Source of the DNA: an uncultured Clostridia bacterium | GTDB lineage: Bacteria; Bacillota; Clostridia; TANB77; CAG-508 | DNA: 64,000 bases | Reading direction: 5' to 3' | Assembly: GCA_934133165.1 (NCBI GenBank) | Contig: CAKPAW010000005.1 | Span: 1-64,000 of the forward strand | Shown here: one piece after another, positions 18,598 to 27,177 of the stretch | Layout of the letters: each line of letters begins with the position of its first letter | How positions within the stretch are numbered: the stretch's first letter is position 1 | Notes under the pieces: model-generated | Database searches by the model: none | What the model saw: the letters and a program-made list of their open reading frames with translations, nothing else | What the model was told of the DNA's origin: nothing | Translations under genes and position numbers: made by a program

Positions 18598-19683
18598 TTA
18601 TTGTGATATTCTTTGAAATTCTGGCTCTCTACCAAATACTTTGCTGAGTTTAGAAAGTATAACTTGAACAATACTTCTTTTGTATGGAACAAGAGATATA
18701 GAACCTGTAATAGATTCGTATACTTCATCTAATTTAGACATTAAATAAATATAATAGTCATTAAAATAAGTATAATTATCTGTTGAGCCTAATAAATCTT
18801 TGTAGCAATATAATTTTTTTCTGTAATCTTCAATATCTTGTACAGAATATAAATTTTGTAAACTTTTATTAAAGTAAGATGTAAAAATTTTGTTTTGTGT
18901 TTTAATAAAAGTATCTTGTATAACTTTTTTGCATATTCCAATTTGGCTAGATGCCTTTGCTATTTCTTTTTCATTTAAGTCCTCTTTTTGAAGACGTGCA
19001 GTTGTTAGTATAATTTTCTCTTCTGCTTTTAAGATTTTATCAAATCCTTTTTCTACTTGACGAAATGTAGAATCTGAAGTTAAACGAATAAATGCGTTTT
19101 TAAATCTATCGTTACTATAAAGAGTACTATCAAATAATACAACTTCACCTACAATGTAAGCCATTTGACTAATTAAGTTACAGAGAAGTGGGTAATAAGA
19201 TGGAGTAGAAGTAGTAAATTCAATTCCATAATATTTAACAGTATCTTCTTCTTTCTTTAATATTTTAGAAGAAATAAGTTGTACAGCAGCCTCGTTCAAA
19301 GCCATTCCATGTATTTTAATTCCAGTAAAATCACATAAGCCTAGACGGTATAGGTTACCTTTTTCATCTTTAATTTCTTGGAAATGATGAATAAATTCAT
19401 GAATAGTTAATTCTTTCATTTCTTCCATAGATAAGCCATTTTTAAAATAGATGCTAGAATTTTTATAAAAATAATTTGCTTCAGACATTCCTTCTGGCAT
19501 ATCAGCAATATACATTTTTATGCTAGATATTTTTGAAAATAAGTCAGAATAATGAAAGCGAGAAAATGGAAAAAAAGCAATAAATTTCTCGGCAACAAAC
19601 TTAGCCACTAAAGTAGTACTAAGTTTATCTAATTGTTTTATAACTGTTATTCCGTCTTTTTTTAGTTCATTTTCTATATTCAT
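18598..19683 (-). CDS. Uncharacterised protein with an HEFIHH zinc-site motif
   Basis: A 361-residue protein not recognised by family. Residues around ELTIHEFIHHFQEIKDEKGN hold an HExxH-type zinc-binding motif, and a following conserved-looking NEAAVQLISSKIL could supply the third ligand (Glu), as in gluzincin-like metalloproteases. No signal peptide or membrane segment. AAGGAG precedes the ATG. It stands alone between a convergent operon and a divergent coiled-coil gene. Protease activity is inference from the motif only. Confidence 0.65.
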   Translation of the reverse strand: MNIENELKKDGITVIKQLDKLSTTLVAKFVAEKFIAFFPFSRFHYSDLFSKISSIKMYIADMPEGMSEANYFYKNSSIYFKNGLSMEEMKELTIHEFIHHFQEIKDEKGNLYRLGLCDFTGIKIHGMALNEAAVQLISSKILKKEEDTVKYYGIEFTTSTPSYYPLLCNLISQMAYIVGEVVLFDSTLYSNDRFKNAFIRLTSDSTFRQVEKGFDKILKAEEKIILTTARLQKEDLNEKEIAKASSQIGICKKVIQDTFIKTQNKIFTSYFNKSLQNLYSVQDIEDYRKKLYCYKDLLGSTDNYTYFNDYYIYLMSKLDEVYESITGSISLVPYKRSIVQVILSKLSKVFGREPEFQRISQ

Positions 19684-19805
19684 AATTCTATATTTTCTCC
19701 TTGGTTTGTTATTGTATTACATATTATAAAGGAAATAATGCAAAGAGTTAATAACAGATGTATTAAAGTTTTATTACAATTGAGTTACAAAATTTACATA
19801 AAGAG

Positions 19806-19834
19806 TTGCAAAAATAATAAAAACATGCTAAAAT
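19806..19834 (+). promoter_or_regulatory. Sigma-A promoter with extended -10
   Basis: TTGCAA at 19806-19811, a 17-base spacer ending TGC, and TAAAAT at 19829-19834, 19 bases before the ATG of the coiled-coil gene. Confidence 0.65.
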
Positions 19835-19853
19835 AGAGATAGGTGGTGTTATT

Positions 19854-20744
19854 ATGAATAATATAGATAAAGAAAAAATAAATAATAGTATCAATGAAGC
19901 ATATGAAAAACAAAGTGAAAAAGTAAAAGAATTGTTACAATCTGCTAAGAAAAGTCTAGCAGATCAAAAAGAATGCACATATAACTATGTAACCAATAAG
20001 GAAAAAGCAAATCAACTTTATAAAATAAGCAGAGTAGTAACTAAGAAGAAAAGTAACGAAGCTGAATTAGAAAATAGGTTAGAAGATAGATTTAATAAAA
20101 TGAATGAGAAAATAGATATAAGTTCTAAAAATTTAAATTTTATTTTCGAGAATGTAACCCAAAATAACAATAATGTTATAAAAAGAGTTGATGAAATAAA
20201 AGAGAATAATGAAGTATTAACAAATAAACTGGTAAAAGCTCAATTAGATACAGAAAAAAGTATGTTAGAAGGACAAAATAAAGTACAAGAAACATTATTA
20301 GATTCAAATGCAAGTATGGAAAACAATATAAAAATAGGACAAAAAGAATCTGAAAGAAGAATAATAAAAGCACAAGGCATTTTAGAAGAGAAAATAGAAG
20401 AAATGAAAGCTCAAAACGAAAATAAGTTACAAGAAATAAAGGAACAAAATGAAAGCCAATTAGAAGAAATAAAAGAACAAATATATAAAATGTATCAAAA
20501 AGAAAATAAACACGCAATTAGTACTTTGCTAGAAGAAAGAAATTCATATATGAAAGAACTAGAAGAAAAAGACAGAGAAATAAGAGAATTAAATTATAAG
20601 ATTTATGCTTATGAGGAAAAATTAGAAAAAGAAATGGCTAAAAGAGAGAGAGTTAGTATATTTGCACCATTCTTTAGAAAACAAACAATCCAAGAAGAGG
20701 AACCAGTATATACTTCTCAAATATTAAACTATGTATATAATTAA
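19854..20744 (+). CDS. Uncharacterised coiled-coil protein
   Basis: A 296-residue, Lys/Glu-rich soluble protein with long predicted coiled coil from about residue 70 to 265 (heptad-like runs such as EEMKAQNENKLQEIKEQNES, repeated nearly twice). No catalytic motif. The short basic C-terminus ends FAPFFRKQTIQEEEPVYTSQ. It has its own promoter and a strong terminator, so it is a single-gene unit. The function is unknown; a scaffold or cytoskeletal role would be a guess. Confidence 0.7.
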   Translation: MNNIDKEKINNSINEAYEKQSEKVKELLQSAKKSLADQKECTYNYVTNKEKANQLYKISRVVTKKKSNEAELENRLEDRFNKMNEKIDISSKNLNFIFENVTQNNNNVIKRVDEIKENNEVLTNKLVKAQLDTEKSMLEGQNKVQETLLDSNASMENNIKIGQKESERRIIKAQGILEEKIEEMKAQNENKLQEIKEQNESQLEEIKEQIYKMYQKENKHAISTLLEERNSYMKELEEKDREIRELNYKIYAYEEKLEKEMAKRERVSIFAPFFRKQTIQEEEPVYTSQILNYVYN

Positions 20745-20748
20745 AATA

Positions 20749-20786
20749 AAAAATACAACTTAATTTAAAAATTAGGTTGTATTTTT
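20749..20786 (+). terminator. Terminator after the coiled-coil gene
   Basis: AAAAATACAACTTAAT and ATTAGGTTGTATTTTT pair around a short A/T loop; T run included. Confidence 0.85.
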
Positions 20787-20814
20787 GTTATATATTAAAA
20801 ATTAGTGGTATAAT
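20785..20814 (+). promoter_or_regulatory. Promoter of ldh
   Basis: TTGTTA at 20785-20790, an 18-base spacer with TGG before the -10, and TATAAT at 20809-20814. It overlaps the end of the preceding terminator. Confidence 0.6.
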
Positions 20815-20849
20815 ATAATAGAAATTCAAAAGAAAGGAAGTAAAGTTAT

Positions 20850-21809
20850 ATGAAAAAAGGAAAAATAGTTTTAGTAGGAACAGGTTTTGTAGGAATGAGT
20901 ATGGCATATTCAATGCTTAATAGGGGTGGAATAGAAGAATTAGTGCTAATTGATATAGACAAAGAAAAAACTATAGGGGAAGAAATGGATTTATCTCATG
21001 GACTTCCTTTTGCACCACAAAAAATGGTTATAAAGGCAGGAGACTATAGTGAGTGTAAAGATGCAGAAATAGTAGTAATTACAGCGGGTGTAGCACAAAA
21101 ACAAGGAGGACAAACAAGACTAGAACTAGCACAGGTAAATACAAAAATAGTAAAAGATATCACAAAAAATATTATGGCTAGTGGATTTAATGGAGTTATT
21201 ATAGTTGCAAGTAATCCAGTAGATTTAATGGCATATGTAGTATATAAAGTATCAGGATTACCTAAAAATAAAGTAATTGGATCTGGTACAGTATTAGACA
21301 CAGCAAGACTTCGTTACATGGTAGCAGACTACTTAAAAGTTTCTAGTAAAAATGTTCATGCATATATAATGGGAGAACATGGAGATTCATCTTTTGTTCC
21401 ATGGAAACATGCGTATGTAGGATGTAAAAGTATAATAGATATTATGAAAGACGGAAATCATCCTATGGAAGATTTAGATAAAATTCATAAAAATGTTGTA
21501 AATGCAGCTTATGAAATAATTGAAAGAAAAAAAGCAACATACTATGGAATAGGAATGTCTTTAAATAGATTAGTAAGAGCAATATTAGACAACGAAAACT
21601 CTGTGCTTACAGTATCAACATACCTAGAAAACGGAAAATACGGACAAGATGACGTGTATATAGGAGTTCCAGCAATTATAAATGAAAATGGAGTAAGAGA
21701 ACTTTTAGAGCTAGATTTAAACAAAGAAGAACAAGAAAAATTAGATAATAGCTGTAAAATAATAAAACAAATGAGAGAAGATTCTATAGAAAAGATAATA
21801 GAAGAGTAA
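20850..21809 (+). CDS. ldh: L-lactate dehydrogenase
   Basis: Reduces pyruvate to lactate and regenerates NAD+ in fermentation. 319 residues. The NAD-binding GTGFVGMSMAYSM is at 11-23, Asp of VLIDID binds the ribose, the mobile loop is AQKQGGQTRLEL, and the catalytic His is in IMGEHGDSSFVPW. The loop sequence favours lactate over malate dehydrogenase. It is monocistronic with its own promoter; no Rex site was recognised. Confidence 0.93.
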   Translation: MKKGKIVLVGTGFVGMSMAYSMLNRGGIEELVLIDIDKEKTIGEEMDLSHGLPFAPQKMVIKAGDYSECKDAEIVVITAGVAQKQGGQTRLELAQVNTKIVKDITKNIMASGFNGVIIVASNPVDLMAYVVYKVSGLPKNKVIGSGTVLDTARLRYMVADYLKVSSKNVHAYIMGEHGDSSFVPWKHAYVGCKSIIDIMKDGNHPMEDLDKIHKNVVNAAYEIIERKKATYYGIGMSLNRLVRAILDNENSVLTVSTYLENGKYGQDDVYIGVPAIINENGVRELLELDLNKEEQEKLDNSCKIIKQMREDSIEKIIEE

Positions 21810-21814
21810 AATGC

Positions 21815-21843
21815 TTGATTTTCTTTATGTTAAGTGTTATAAT
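21815..21843 (+). promoter_or_regulatory. Sigma-A promoter with extended -10
   Basis: TTGATT at 21815-21820, a 17-base spacer ending TGT, and TATAAT at 21838-21843. Confidence 0.65.
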
Positions 21844-21875
21844 ATAAAACATAAAGAATATTTGGAGGTTTGTGT

Positions 21876-22244
21876 ATGTATACACAGAATTTTATGATTG
21901 AGGTTCGGAGAAAAAACTTTTACCTTGTAAAGGATTTAAGAACAGAAGAAACAATAGAAGTAGAAGCTCACATCATAGAAGAAATATCAAATGCAACAGG
22001 AGAAAGTAAGGATAGCATTGCTATTTTACTGGCACAGATATATTGCGTTCGAAAGAGTGCACACTTAGTAGCAAGAGAAGAAACCATGATAAAAGAAGAA
22101 TGTTTAATTTTTTCTCTTGAAGATTTACTATTAGGATATTCAGCGGAAACACTTGCAGATGCTTTCGAAGATATGAAATACTTTGAAATAAAGCAGATAT
22201 TAGAAGCTGAATCGCCAGCAACAGAACTGAAGAAAAAAATTTGA
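21876..22244 (+). CDS. Small uncharacterised acidic protein
   Basis: 122 residues from ATG 21876, chosen because GGAGG at 21864-21868 is 7 bases away; a TTG two codons earlier is less likely. No domain recognised. Hydrophobic helices alternate with acidic stretches (LIFSLEDLLLGYSAETLADAF) and no signal peptide is present. It has its own promoter and terminator. It contains one in-frame CGG codon (21903-21905), unusual for this region. Confidence 0.65.
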   Translation: MYTQNFMIEVRRKNFYLVKDLRTEETIEVEAHIIEEISNATGESKDSIAILLAQIYCVRKSAHLVAREETMIKEECLIFSLEDLLLGYSAETLADAFEDMKYFEIKQILEAESPATELKKKI

Positions 22245-22256
22245 AATAAAAGAAAG

Positions 22257-22286
22257 TCCCAAAGGCTTATGGCTTTTGGGATTTTT
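22257..22286 (+). terminator. Terminator
   Basis: TCCCAAAGGC and GGCTTTTGGGA pair, followed by a T6 run. Confidence 0.85.
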
Positions 22287-22377
22287 TGCATGAAAGAAAA
22301 GTTTGGAGAATATTGTTAAATTTTGCACAGGAAAATAAATATAAATGCGTAAAATTATAAAAAGTAACATAAAAATA

Positions 22378-22406
22378 TTGAAAAAATAAAGAAAATATCA
22401 TATAAT
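22378..22406 (+). promoter_or_regulatory. Promoter of pyrF
   Basis: TTGAAA at 22378-22383, a 17-base spacer, and TATAAT at 22401-22406. Confidence 0.65.
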
Positions 22407-22465
22407 AGTTAACGTAACTAAAAACAGAGATTTCAAAGTTCAAATGAACTAGAAAAGGAGAAAAC

Positions 22466-23434
22466 ATGGAAAAAAATGCAATGCAGGTATTAAATGATTT
22501 GATTGTTGAAAAAAACAGCCGGATATGTGCAGGCTTAGATGTCAAATGGGAAGATATTCCGAATGCATTTAAGAAAGAGTTTGGCTGGGACGATGAAAAA
22601 GGTGAAGAGAACATGGAAGACTTTTCACAGATCATCTATAAGTACTGCGAGAAGTACATTAATGCTGTGGCAGACATTGTTCCTGCAGTAAAAATTAACA
22701 GTGCATTCTTTGAAAGAGAACATCTGGAAGACCTCTATTTCGAAGTTGCATATTATGCAAGAGAAAAAGGATTGTTTGTTATTGGAGACATTAAAAGAGC
22801 AGATATCGGTTCTACTTCAGAAGCATATGCACAGGCGTTTTTATCAGCAGGTATGCCTTTTGATGCAATTACCATTAACCCTTACTTTGGAACAGACGGA
22901 GTAATGCCGTTCTTAAAGTTGGCAAAGGAAAATGGAAAGGGCGTATTTGTTCTTGTTAAAACTTCTAACAAATCTTCAGCAGAAATTCAGGACTTGGAGC
23001 TGAAAGATGGACGAAAGGTTTATGAGGCAGTAGCAGACTTAGTTCTTGAATGGATGAAGGAAATTGATTCTGAAAGTTTTGGTGAAGGTATTATTATACC
23101 TGATGAGTATCCAATGGTAGGAGCAGTAGTAGGAGCAACCCATCCTGAGCAAGCAGAAAACTTAGTTAATGATATGGGAAAAACATTCTTCTTAGTTCCT
23201 GGTTATGGAGCACAGGGCGCAACAGCTTATGATGTAGCAGTTAATTTTGACGTTAACGGATTAGGTGCTATCATAAATTCCTCTAGAGGAATTATGAATG
23301 CCTACAATAAGGAATGCTGGAAAGATAAGTTTTCAGAAGAAACGTGGGCAGATGCAGCAAGAGCAGAAGCCATCCGTGCAACAGAAGAAATTAATCAGGC
23401 AATTAACAAATATTATGGCATGAGAATCTGTTAA
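22466..23434 (+). CDS. pyrF: Orotidine 5'-phosphate decarboxylase
   Basis: Final step of UMP synthesis. 322 residues, the longer OMPDC type. The catalytic D-K-x-x-D region is GDIKRADIGSTSEAYAQAF; the phosphate loop region is VPGYGAQGATAYDV, and IINSSRGIM precedes the C-terminus. It stands alone with its own promoter, away from other pyr genes. Codon choice differs from neighbours (CAG, GCG, CCG, one CGG), suggesting it came in from a less AT-rich genome. Confidence 0.93.
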   Translation: MEKNAMQVLNDLIVEKNSRICAGLDVKWEDIPNAFKKEFGWDDEKGEENMEDFSQIIYKYCEKYINAVADIVPAVKINSAFFEREHLEDLYFEVAYYAREKGLFVIGDIKRADIGSTSEAYAQAFLSAGMPFDAITINPYFGTDGVMPFLKLAKENGKGVFVLVKTSNKSSAEIQDLELKDGRKVYEAVADLVLEWMKEIDSESFGEGIIIPDEYPMVGAVVGATHPEQAENLVNDMGKTFFLVPGYGAQGATAYDVAVNFDVNGLGAIINSSRGIMNAYNKECWKDKFSEETWADAARAEAIRATEEINQAINKYYGMRIC

Positions 23435-23453
23435 TGTGTAAATAAGTAAAACG

Positions 23454-23492
23454 AAATCTCGATAGGAGTTATTACTCTTACCGAGATTTTAT
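23454..23492. terminator. Terminator between pyrF and leuS
   Basis: AAATCTCG and CGAGATTT close a stem around GTAAGAG-like inner pairs. Convergent genes lie on both sides, so it probably serves both directions. Confidence 0.7.
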
Positions 23493-23524
23493 TTTAAAGT
23501 ATTGTATTTAAAAAGAAATAAAGA

Positions 23525-25939
23525 TTATCTTACGACAATATTGTAAATTTTATTTTTAACATAAATTTCTTTAACAATTGTTTTTCCTTCAAGTAATCCA
23601 CAGATTGTTTCATTTTTGTGGATTATATCTTTTACAATTTCCTCATTTGCATTCATAGGGACAGTAACTGTAGCTTTTAATTTACCATTAAATTGTACAG
23701 GAAGTTCAATTTCATTATCAATTGTTTTTGTTTCGTCATATACAGGCCAAGCAGATTCACAAATAGGTTTAAATCCTAACTCTTCGTTTAGTTCTTCTGT
23801 AACATGTGGTGCGATAGGATTTAATAATGTTAATAATAATTTATAATCTGCTTTAGTTATATTTTCTTGGTCATCATAGCTATTAGCTAAAATCATTAAA
23901 CTTGATACTGCTGTATTGTAAGCCATAGTAGTTAAGTCGGTTTGTACCTTTTTAATAGTCTTATGAATTAGAGATTCTAATTTTGGAGAATAATTTTCTC
24001 CATCTACAACTTTATCTTTCAAACGAATAATTTTATCTATAAAACGTTTACATCCTTTTAAAGAATCTGTACTCCAAGGGGCGTCTTGAGTATAGTCACC
24101 CATAAACATTTCATAAAGCCTTAAAGTATCTGCACCATATTCTCTAACTATATCATCAGGATTAATAACATTTCCTTTAGATTTACTCATTTTTTCATTA
24201 TTTGAACCTAAAACCATACCATGACTAACTCTAGTCCAAATCATTTCTTTATTAGGAACTAAGCCTATATTGTAAAGGAATTGAACCCAAAATCTTGCAT
24301 AAAGTAGGTGACGAGCAGTATGTTCCATACCACCATTGTACCAGTCAACTCTTCTCCAATATTTCATAGCATCCATAGATGCAAATTCTTTATCATTATG
24401 AGCATCCATAAATCTTAAGAAATACCAGCTAGAACCTGCCCAGTTAGGCATTGTATCTGTTTCTCTTTTTGCAGGTCCTCCACAGCATGGGCAAGTTGTA
24501 TTAACCCAAGAAGTAATGTTTGCAAGAGGACTCTCTCCATTTTCAGTAGGTTCATATTCTGCAACATCTGGAAGAAGTAAAGGTAAATCTTCTTCTGCCA
24601 TAGGCTTCCATCCACATTTTTCACAATAAATCATTGGAATAGGTTCTCCCCAGAATCTTTGACGAGAGAAAATCCAATCTCTCATTTTATAATTATTTAC
24701 CTTTCTTGCAATTCTCATGTTAACTAATTTATCAGTAATAGCAACTTTAGCTTCTTCAACTGTTAAACCAGTAAATTCTTCAGAATTTATTAATTTACAT
24801 CCTTTACCTAAATAATCTTGTTTTTCAAAAGCAGAACTTTCAGTTTCTCTACCATCTATAACTTGAATCATATCTAGGTTATGCTCTTTAGCATATTCAA
24901 AATCTCTTTGGTCATGAGAAGGAACAGCCATAACAGCGCCAGTACCGTAATCTCCTAAAACGAAATCTCCTAAGAAAATAGGAACTTCTTTACCATTGAT
25001 AGGGTTAATAGCCATAACACCTTCAACTTTGCAACCTGTTTTACCTTTATTTAATTCTGTTCTATCCATGCTAGATTTTTTAGCAGTTTCTGCAATGTAA
25101 GCTTCAACTTCTTCTTTATTTGTAACTCTTGGCATTAATTCTTTAATTAATTTTCCGTCTGGAGCAATAACAAAGAATGTAATACCGTATACAGTTTCAA
25201 TACAAGTTGTAAAAATAGAAAAACTTCCACCACCTGCAATTTTAACATCAAGTTCAACACCAGTAGATTTACCAATCCAGTTAATTTGTCCAAGTTTTAC
25301 TCTAGGAGCAAAGTTTGTATCATCTAGACCTTTTAATAAATCTTCTGAATAGTCGCTCATTCTAAGCATCCATTGAGATTTTTCTCTTTGTTCAACAGGG
25401 CTCCCACATCTTTCACAAACTCCACCAGCTGCATCTTCATTAGATAAAACTGTTTTACAATTAGGGCACCAGTTAACAGGTATAGTATCCTTGTAAGCCA
25501 TGCCATGTTTGTAAAATTGTAAAAATTGCCATTGAGTCCATTTATAATATTCTGGGTCTGTGGTAGAAAATTCTCTTGACCAGTCAAAAGAGAATCCTAA
25601 ATTTTTCATTTGACCTTTAAATGTATGAATATTTTCTTTAACAGCTTCTTTTGGGTGAATATGATTTTTAATTGCATATTGCTCAGCAGGAGCACCAAAA
25701 GCATCCCAACCCATTGGATATAAAACATTATAACCTTGCATTCTTTTCATTCTAGCAAGTGCATCTTGTGCTGTATAACTTCTTACATGTCCAACATGAA
25801 GACCAGCACCTGAAGGATAAGGAAATTCAACTAATATATAATATGGATCTTTTTTATCGCCTGTAATAGCTTTAAAAGACTCATGTTTATCCCAATATTC
25901 TTGCCATTTTTTTTCAACTTCTGTAAAATTATAAGCCAT
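23525..25939 (-). CDS. leuS: Leucyl-tRNA synthetase
   Basis: Charges tRNA-Leu. 804 residues, bacterial type. The class I HIGH-like motif is PSGAGLHVGHVRSY (about 41-54), a zinc-binding CPNCKTVLSNEDAAGGVCERC follows, the editing (CP1) domain is in the middle, and KMSKSKGNVINPDD carries the KMSKS loop. AAAGGATG precedes the ATG. No T-box was found in the 160 bases upstream, in contrast to aspS. Confidence 0.97.
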   Translation of the reverse strand: MAYNFTEVEKKWQEYWDKHESFKAITGDKKDPYYILVEFPYPSGAGLHVGHVRSYTAQDALARMKRMQGYNVLYPMGWDAFGAPAEQYAIKNHIHPKEAVKENIHTFKGQMKNLGFSFDWSREFSTTDPEYYKWTQWQFLQFYKHGMAYKDTIPVNWCPNCKTVLSNEDAAGGVCERCGSPVEQREKSQWMLRMSDYSEDLLKGLDDTNFAPRVKLGQINWIGKSTGVELDVKIAGGGSFSIFTTCIETVYGITFFVIAPDGKLIKELMPRVTNKEEVEAYIAETAKKSSMDRTELNKGKTGCKVEGVMAINPINGKEVPIFLGDFVLGDYGTGAVMAVPSHDQRDFEYAKEHNLDMIQVIDGRETESSAFEKQDYLGKGCKLINSEEFTGLTVEEAKVAITDKLVNMRIARKVNNYKMRDWIFSRQRFWGEPIPMIYCEKCGWKPMAEEDLPLLLPDVAEYEPTENGESPLANITSWVNTTCPCCGGPAKRETDTMPNWAGSSWYFLRFMDAHNDKEFASMDAMKYWRRVDWYNGGMEHTARHLLYARFWVQFLYNIGLVPNKEMIWTRVSHGMVLGSNNEKMSKSKGNVINPDDIVREYGADTLRLYEMFMGDYTQDAPWSTDSLKGCKRFIDKIIRLKDKVVDGENYSPKLESLIHKTIKKVQTDLTTMAYNTAVSSLMILANSYDDQENITKADYKLLLTLLNPIAPHVTEELNEELGFKPICESAWPVYDETKTIDNEIELPVQFNGKLKATVTVPMNANEEIVKDIIHKNETICGLLEGKTIVKEIYVKNKIYNIVVR

Positions 25940-26042
25940 CTATAATCATCCTTTCTTATCTCTATAAATAACGTAATCATTATACTACTTTTTATTTAGA
26001 AAATAAAGTAAAATGCCTAAAAAAAGTAAAATTAAAAAAATA

Positions 26043-26071
26043 TTGACTTTAATTCGATAATGTGATATTTT
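26043..26071 (+). promoter_or_regulatory. Promoter of rubrerythrin gene
   Basis: TTGACT at 26043-26048, a 17-base spacer, and TATTTT at 26066-26071. No PerR box could be assigned with confidence. Confidence 0.6.
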
Positions 26072-26103
26072 GCACAGGTAAAAAGTATTAGGAGGTAATA
26101 ATT

Positions 26104-26643
26104 ATGGAATTAAAAGGATCAAAAACAGAGCAAAATTTAATGACGGCTTTTGCCGGAGAATCTCAAGCAAGAAATAAATATACATATTTTGCTAGTAAAG
26201 CAAAAAAAGAAGGATATGAACAAATAGCTGCAATTTTCCAAGAAACAGCTGACAATGAAAAAGAACATGCAAAAATGTGGTTTAAATTATTAAATGGTGG
26301 AGAAATTGGAACAACAGCTGAGAACTTAAATGCTGCTGCTGATGGAGAAAATTATGAATGGACAGATATGTATGCTGAATTTGCTAAAACAGCTAAAGAA
26401 GAAGGTTTTGACCATATTGCATACTTATTTGAAGAAGTTGGTAAAATTGAAAAAGAACATGAAGAAAGATATTTAAAATTATTAGAAAATGTAAAAGATG
26501 GAAAAGTGTTTGAAGCAGGAGAAGTTAAAATATGGAAATGTAGAAATTGTGGGCATATTGTTGTTGGAACAAAAGCTCCAGAAGTTTGCCCTGTATGTAG
26601 CCATCCAAAAGCATATTTCGAAATTAAAGCTGAAAATTATTAA
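26104..26643 (+). CDS. rbr: Rubrerythrin
   Basis: A peroxide-scavenging non-haem iron protein of anaerobes. 179 residues: an N-terminal four-helix di-iron domain with ESQARNKY and the paired ETADNEKEHA and EEVGKIEKEHEERY ligand helices, then a C-terminal rubredoxin domain with CRNCG and CPVCSHPKAYFE. It is followed by a superoxide reductase gene, so the two form an oxidative-stress pair that converts superoxide to peroxide to water. Confidence 0.96.
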   Translation: MELKGSKTEQNLMTAFAGESQARNKYTYFASKAKKEGYEQIAAIFQETADNEKEHAKMWFKLLNGGEIGTTAENLNAAADGENYEWTDMYAEFAKTAKEEGFDHIAYLFEEVGKIEKEHEERYLKLLENVKDGKVFEAGEVKIWKCRNCGHIVVGTKAPEVCPVCSHPKAYFEIKAENY

Positions 26644-26695
26644 AATATAGAAAAACTATTTTTATGAGAAATATAAATTAATATGGAGGGAATTT

Positions 26696-27076
26696 ATGAA
26701 AAAAGAATTAGTAATAAAAAGATGTTCTAAATGTCAAGCTTTAGTTGAAGTTATAAAAGATTGTACTAGTGATAATTGTAGTATTAAATGTTGCGGTGAA
26801 GAAATGATAGAATTAGCTCCAAATAGTGTAGACGCATCTTTTGAAAAACATGTACCAAACTATGAAGTAATAGATAATCATATAATTGTAAAGGTTAACC
26901 ATGTTATGGAAGAAGACCATTTTATAGAATGGATTGCAATGTTAGCAAATAATAAAATTATAAAGAAATTTTTATTGCCAGATGAAGAAGCCGGTGTAAT
27001 ATTTCCATATGTTAAAGGAAGTAAAATTTATTCTTTTTGTAATAAACATGGACTTTGGTCAAAAGAAGTTGAATAA
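26696..27076 (+). CDS. dfx: Superoxide reductase (desulfoferrodoxin)
   Basis: 126 residues. The N-terminal desulforedoxin site is C10-x2-C13 with the C32-C33 pair; the catalytic iron ligands are H52, H69, H75, C115 and H118 (KHVPNYE, NHVMEEDH, CNKHGLW). It reduces superoxide to hydrogen peroxide, which rubrerythrin upstream can remove. It lies 53 bases after rbr with GGAGGGAA before the ATG, probably on the same mRNA. Confidence 0.93.
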   Translation: MKKELVIKRCSKCQALVEVIKDCTSDNCSIKCCGEEMIELAPNSVDASFEKHVPNYEVIDNHIIVKVNHVMEEDHFIEWIAMLANNKIIKKFLLPDEEAGVIFPYVKGSKIYSFCNKHGLWSKEVE

Positions 27077-27177
27077 ATATAGATAACTTAAGCTTTTTGT
27101 GTGAGATTTGTTACATAGAATAGAAAGTAGTAAAAAGAATGGAATCTATTAAATATGTATAAAGGAGAGTGATAAAA

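Noticed and set aside
25940..26042. T-box leader for leuS
   Set aside because: No GGTGGNACCGCG-like sequence on the minus strand upstream of leuS.
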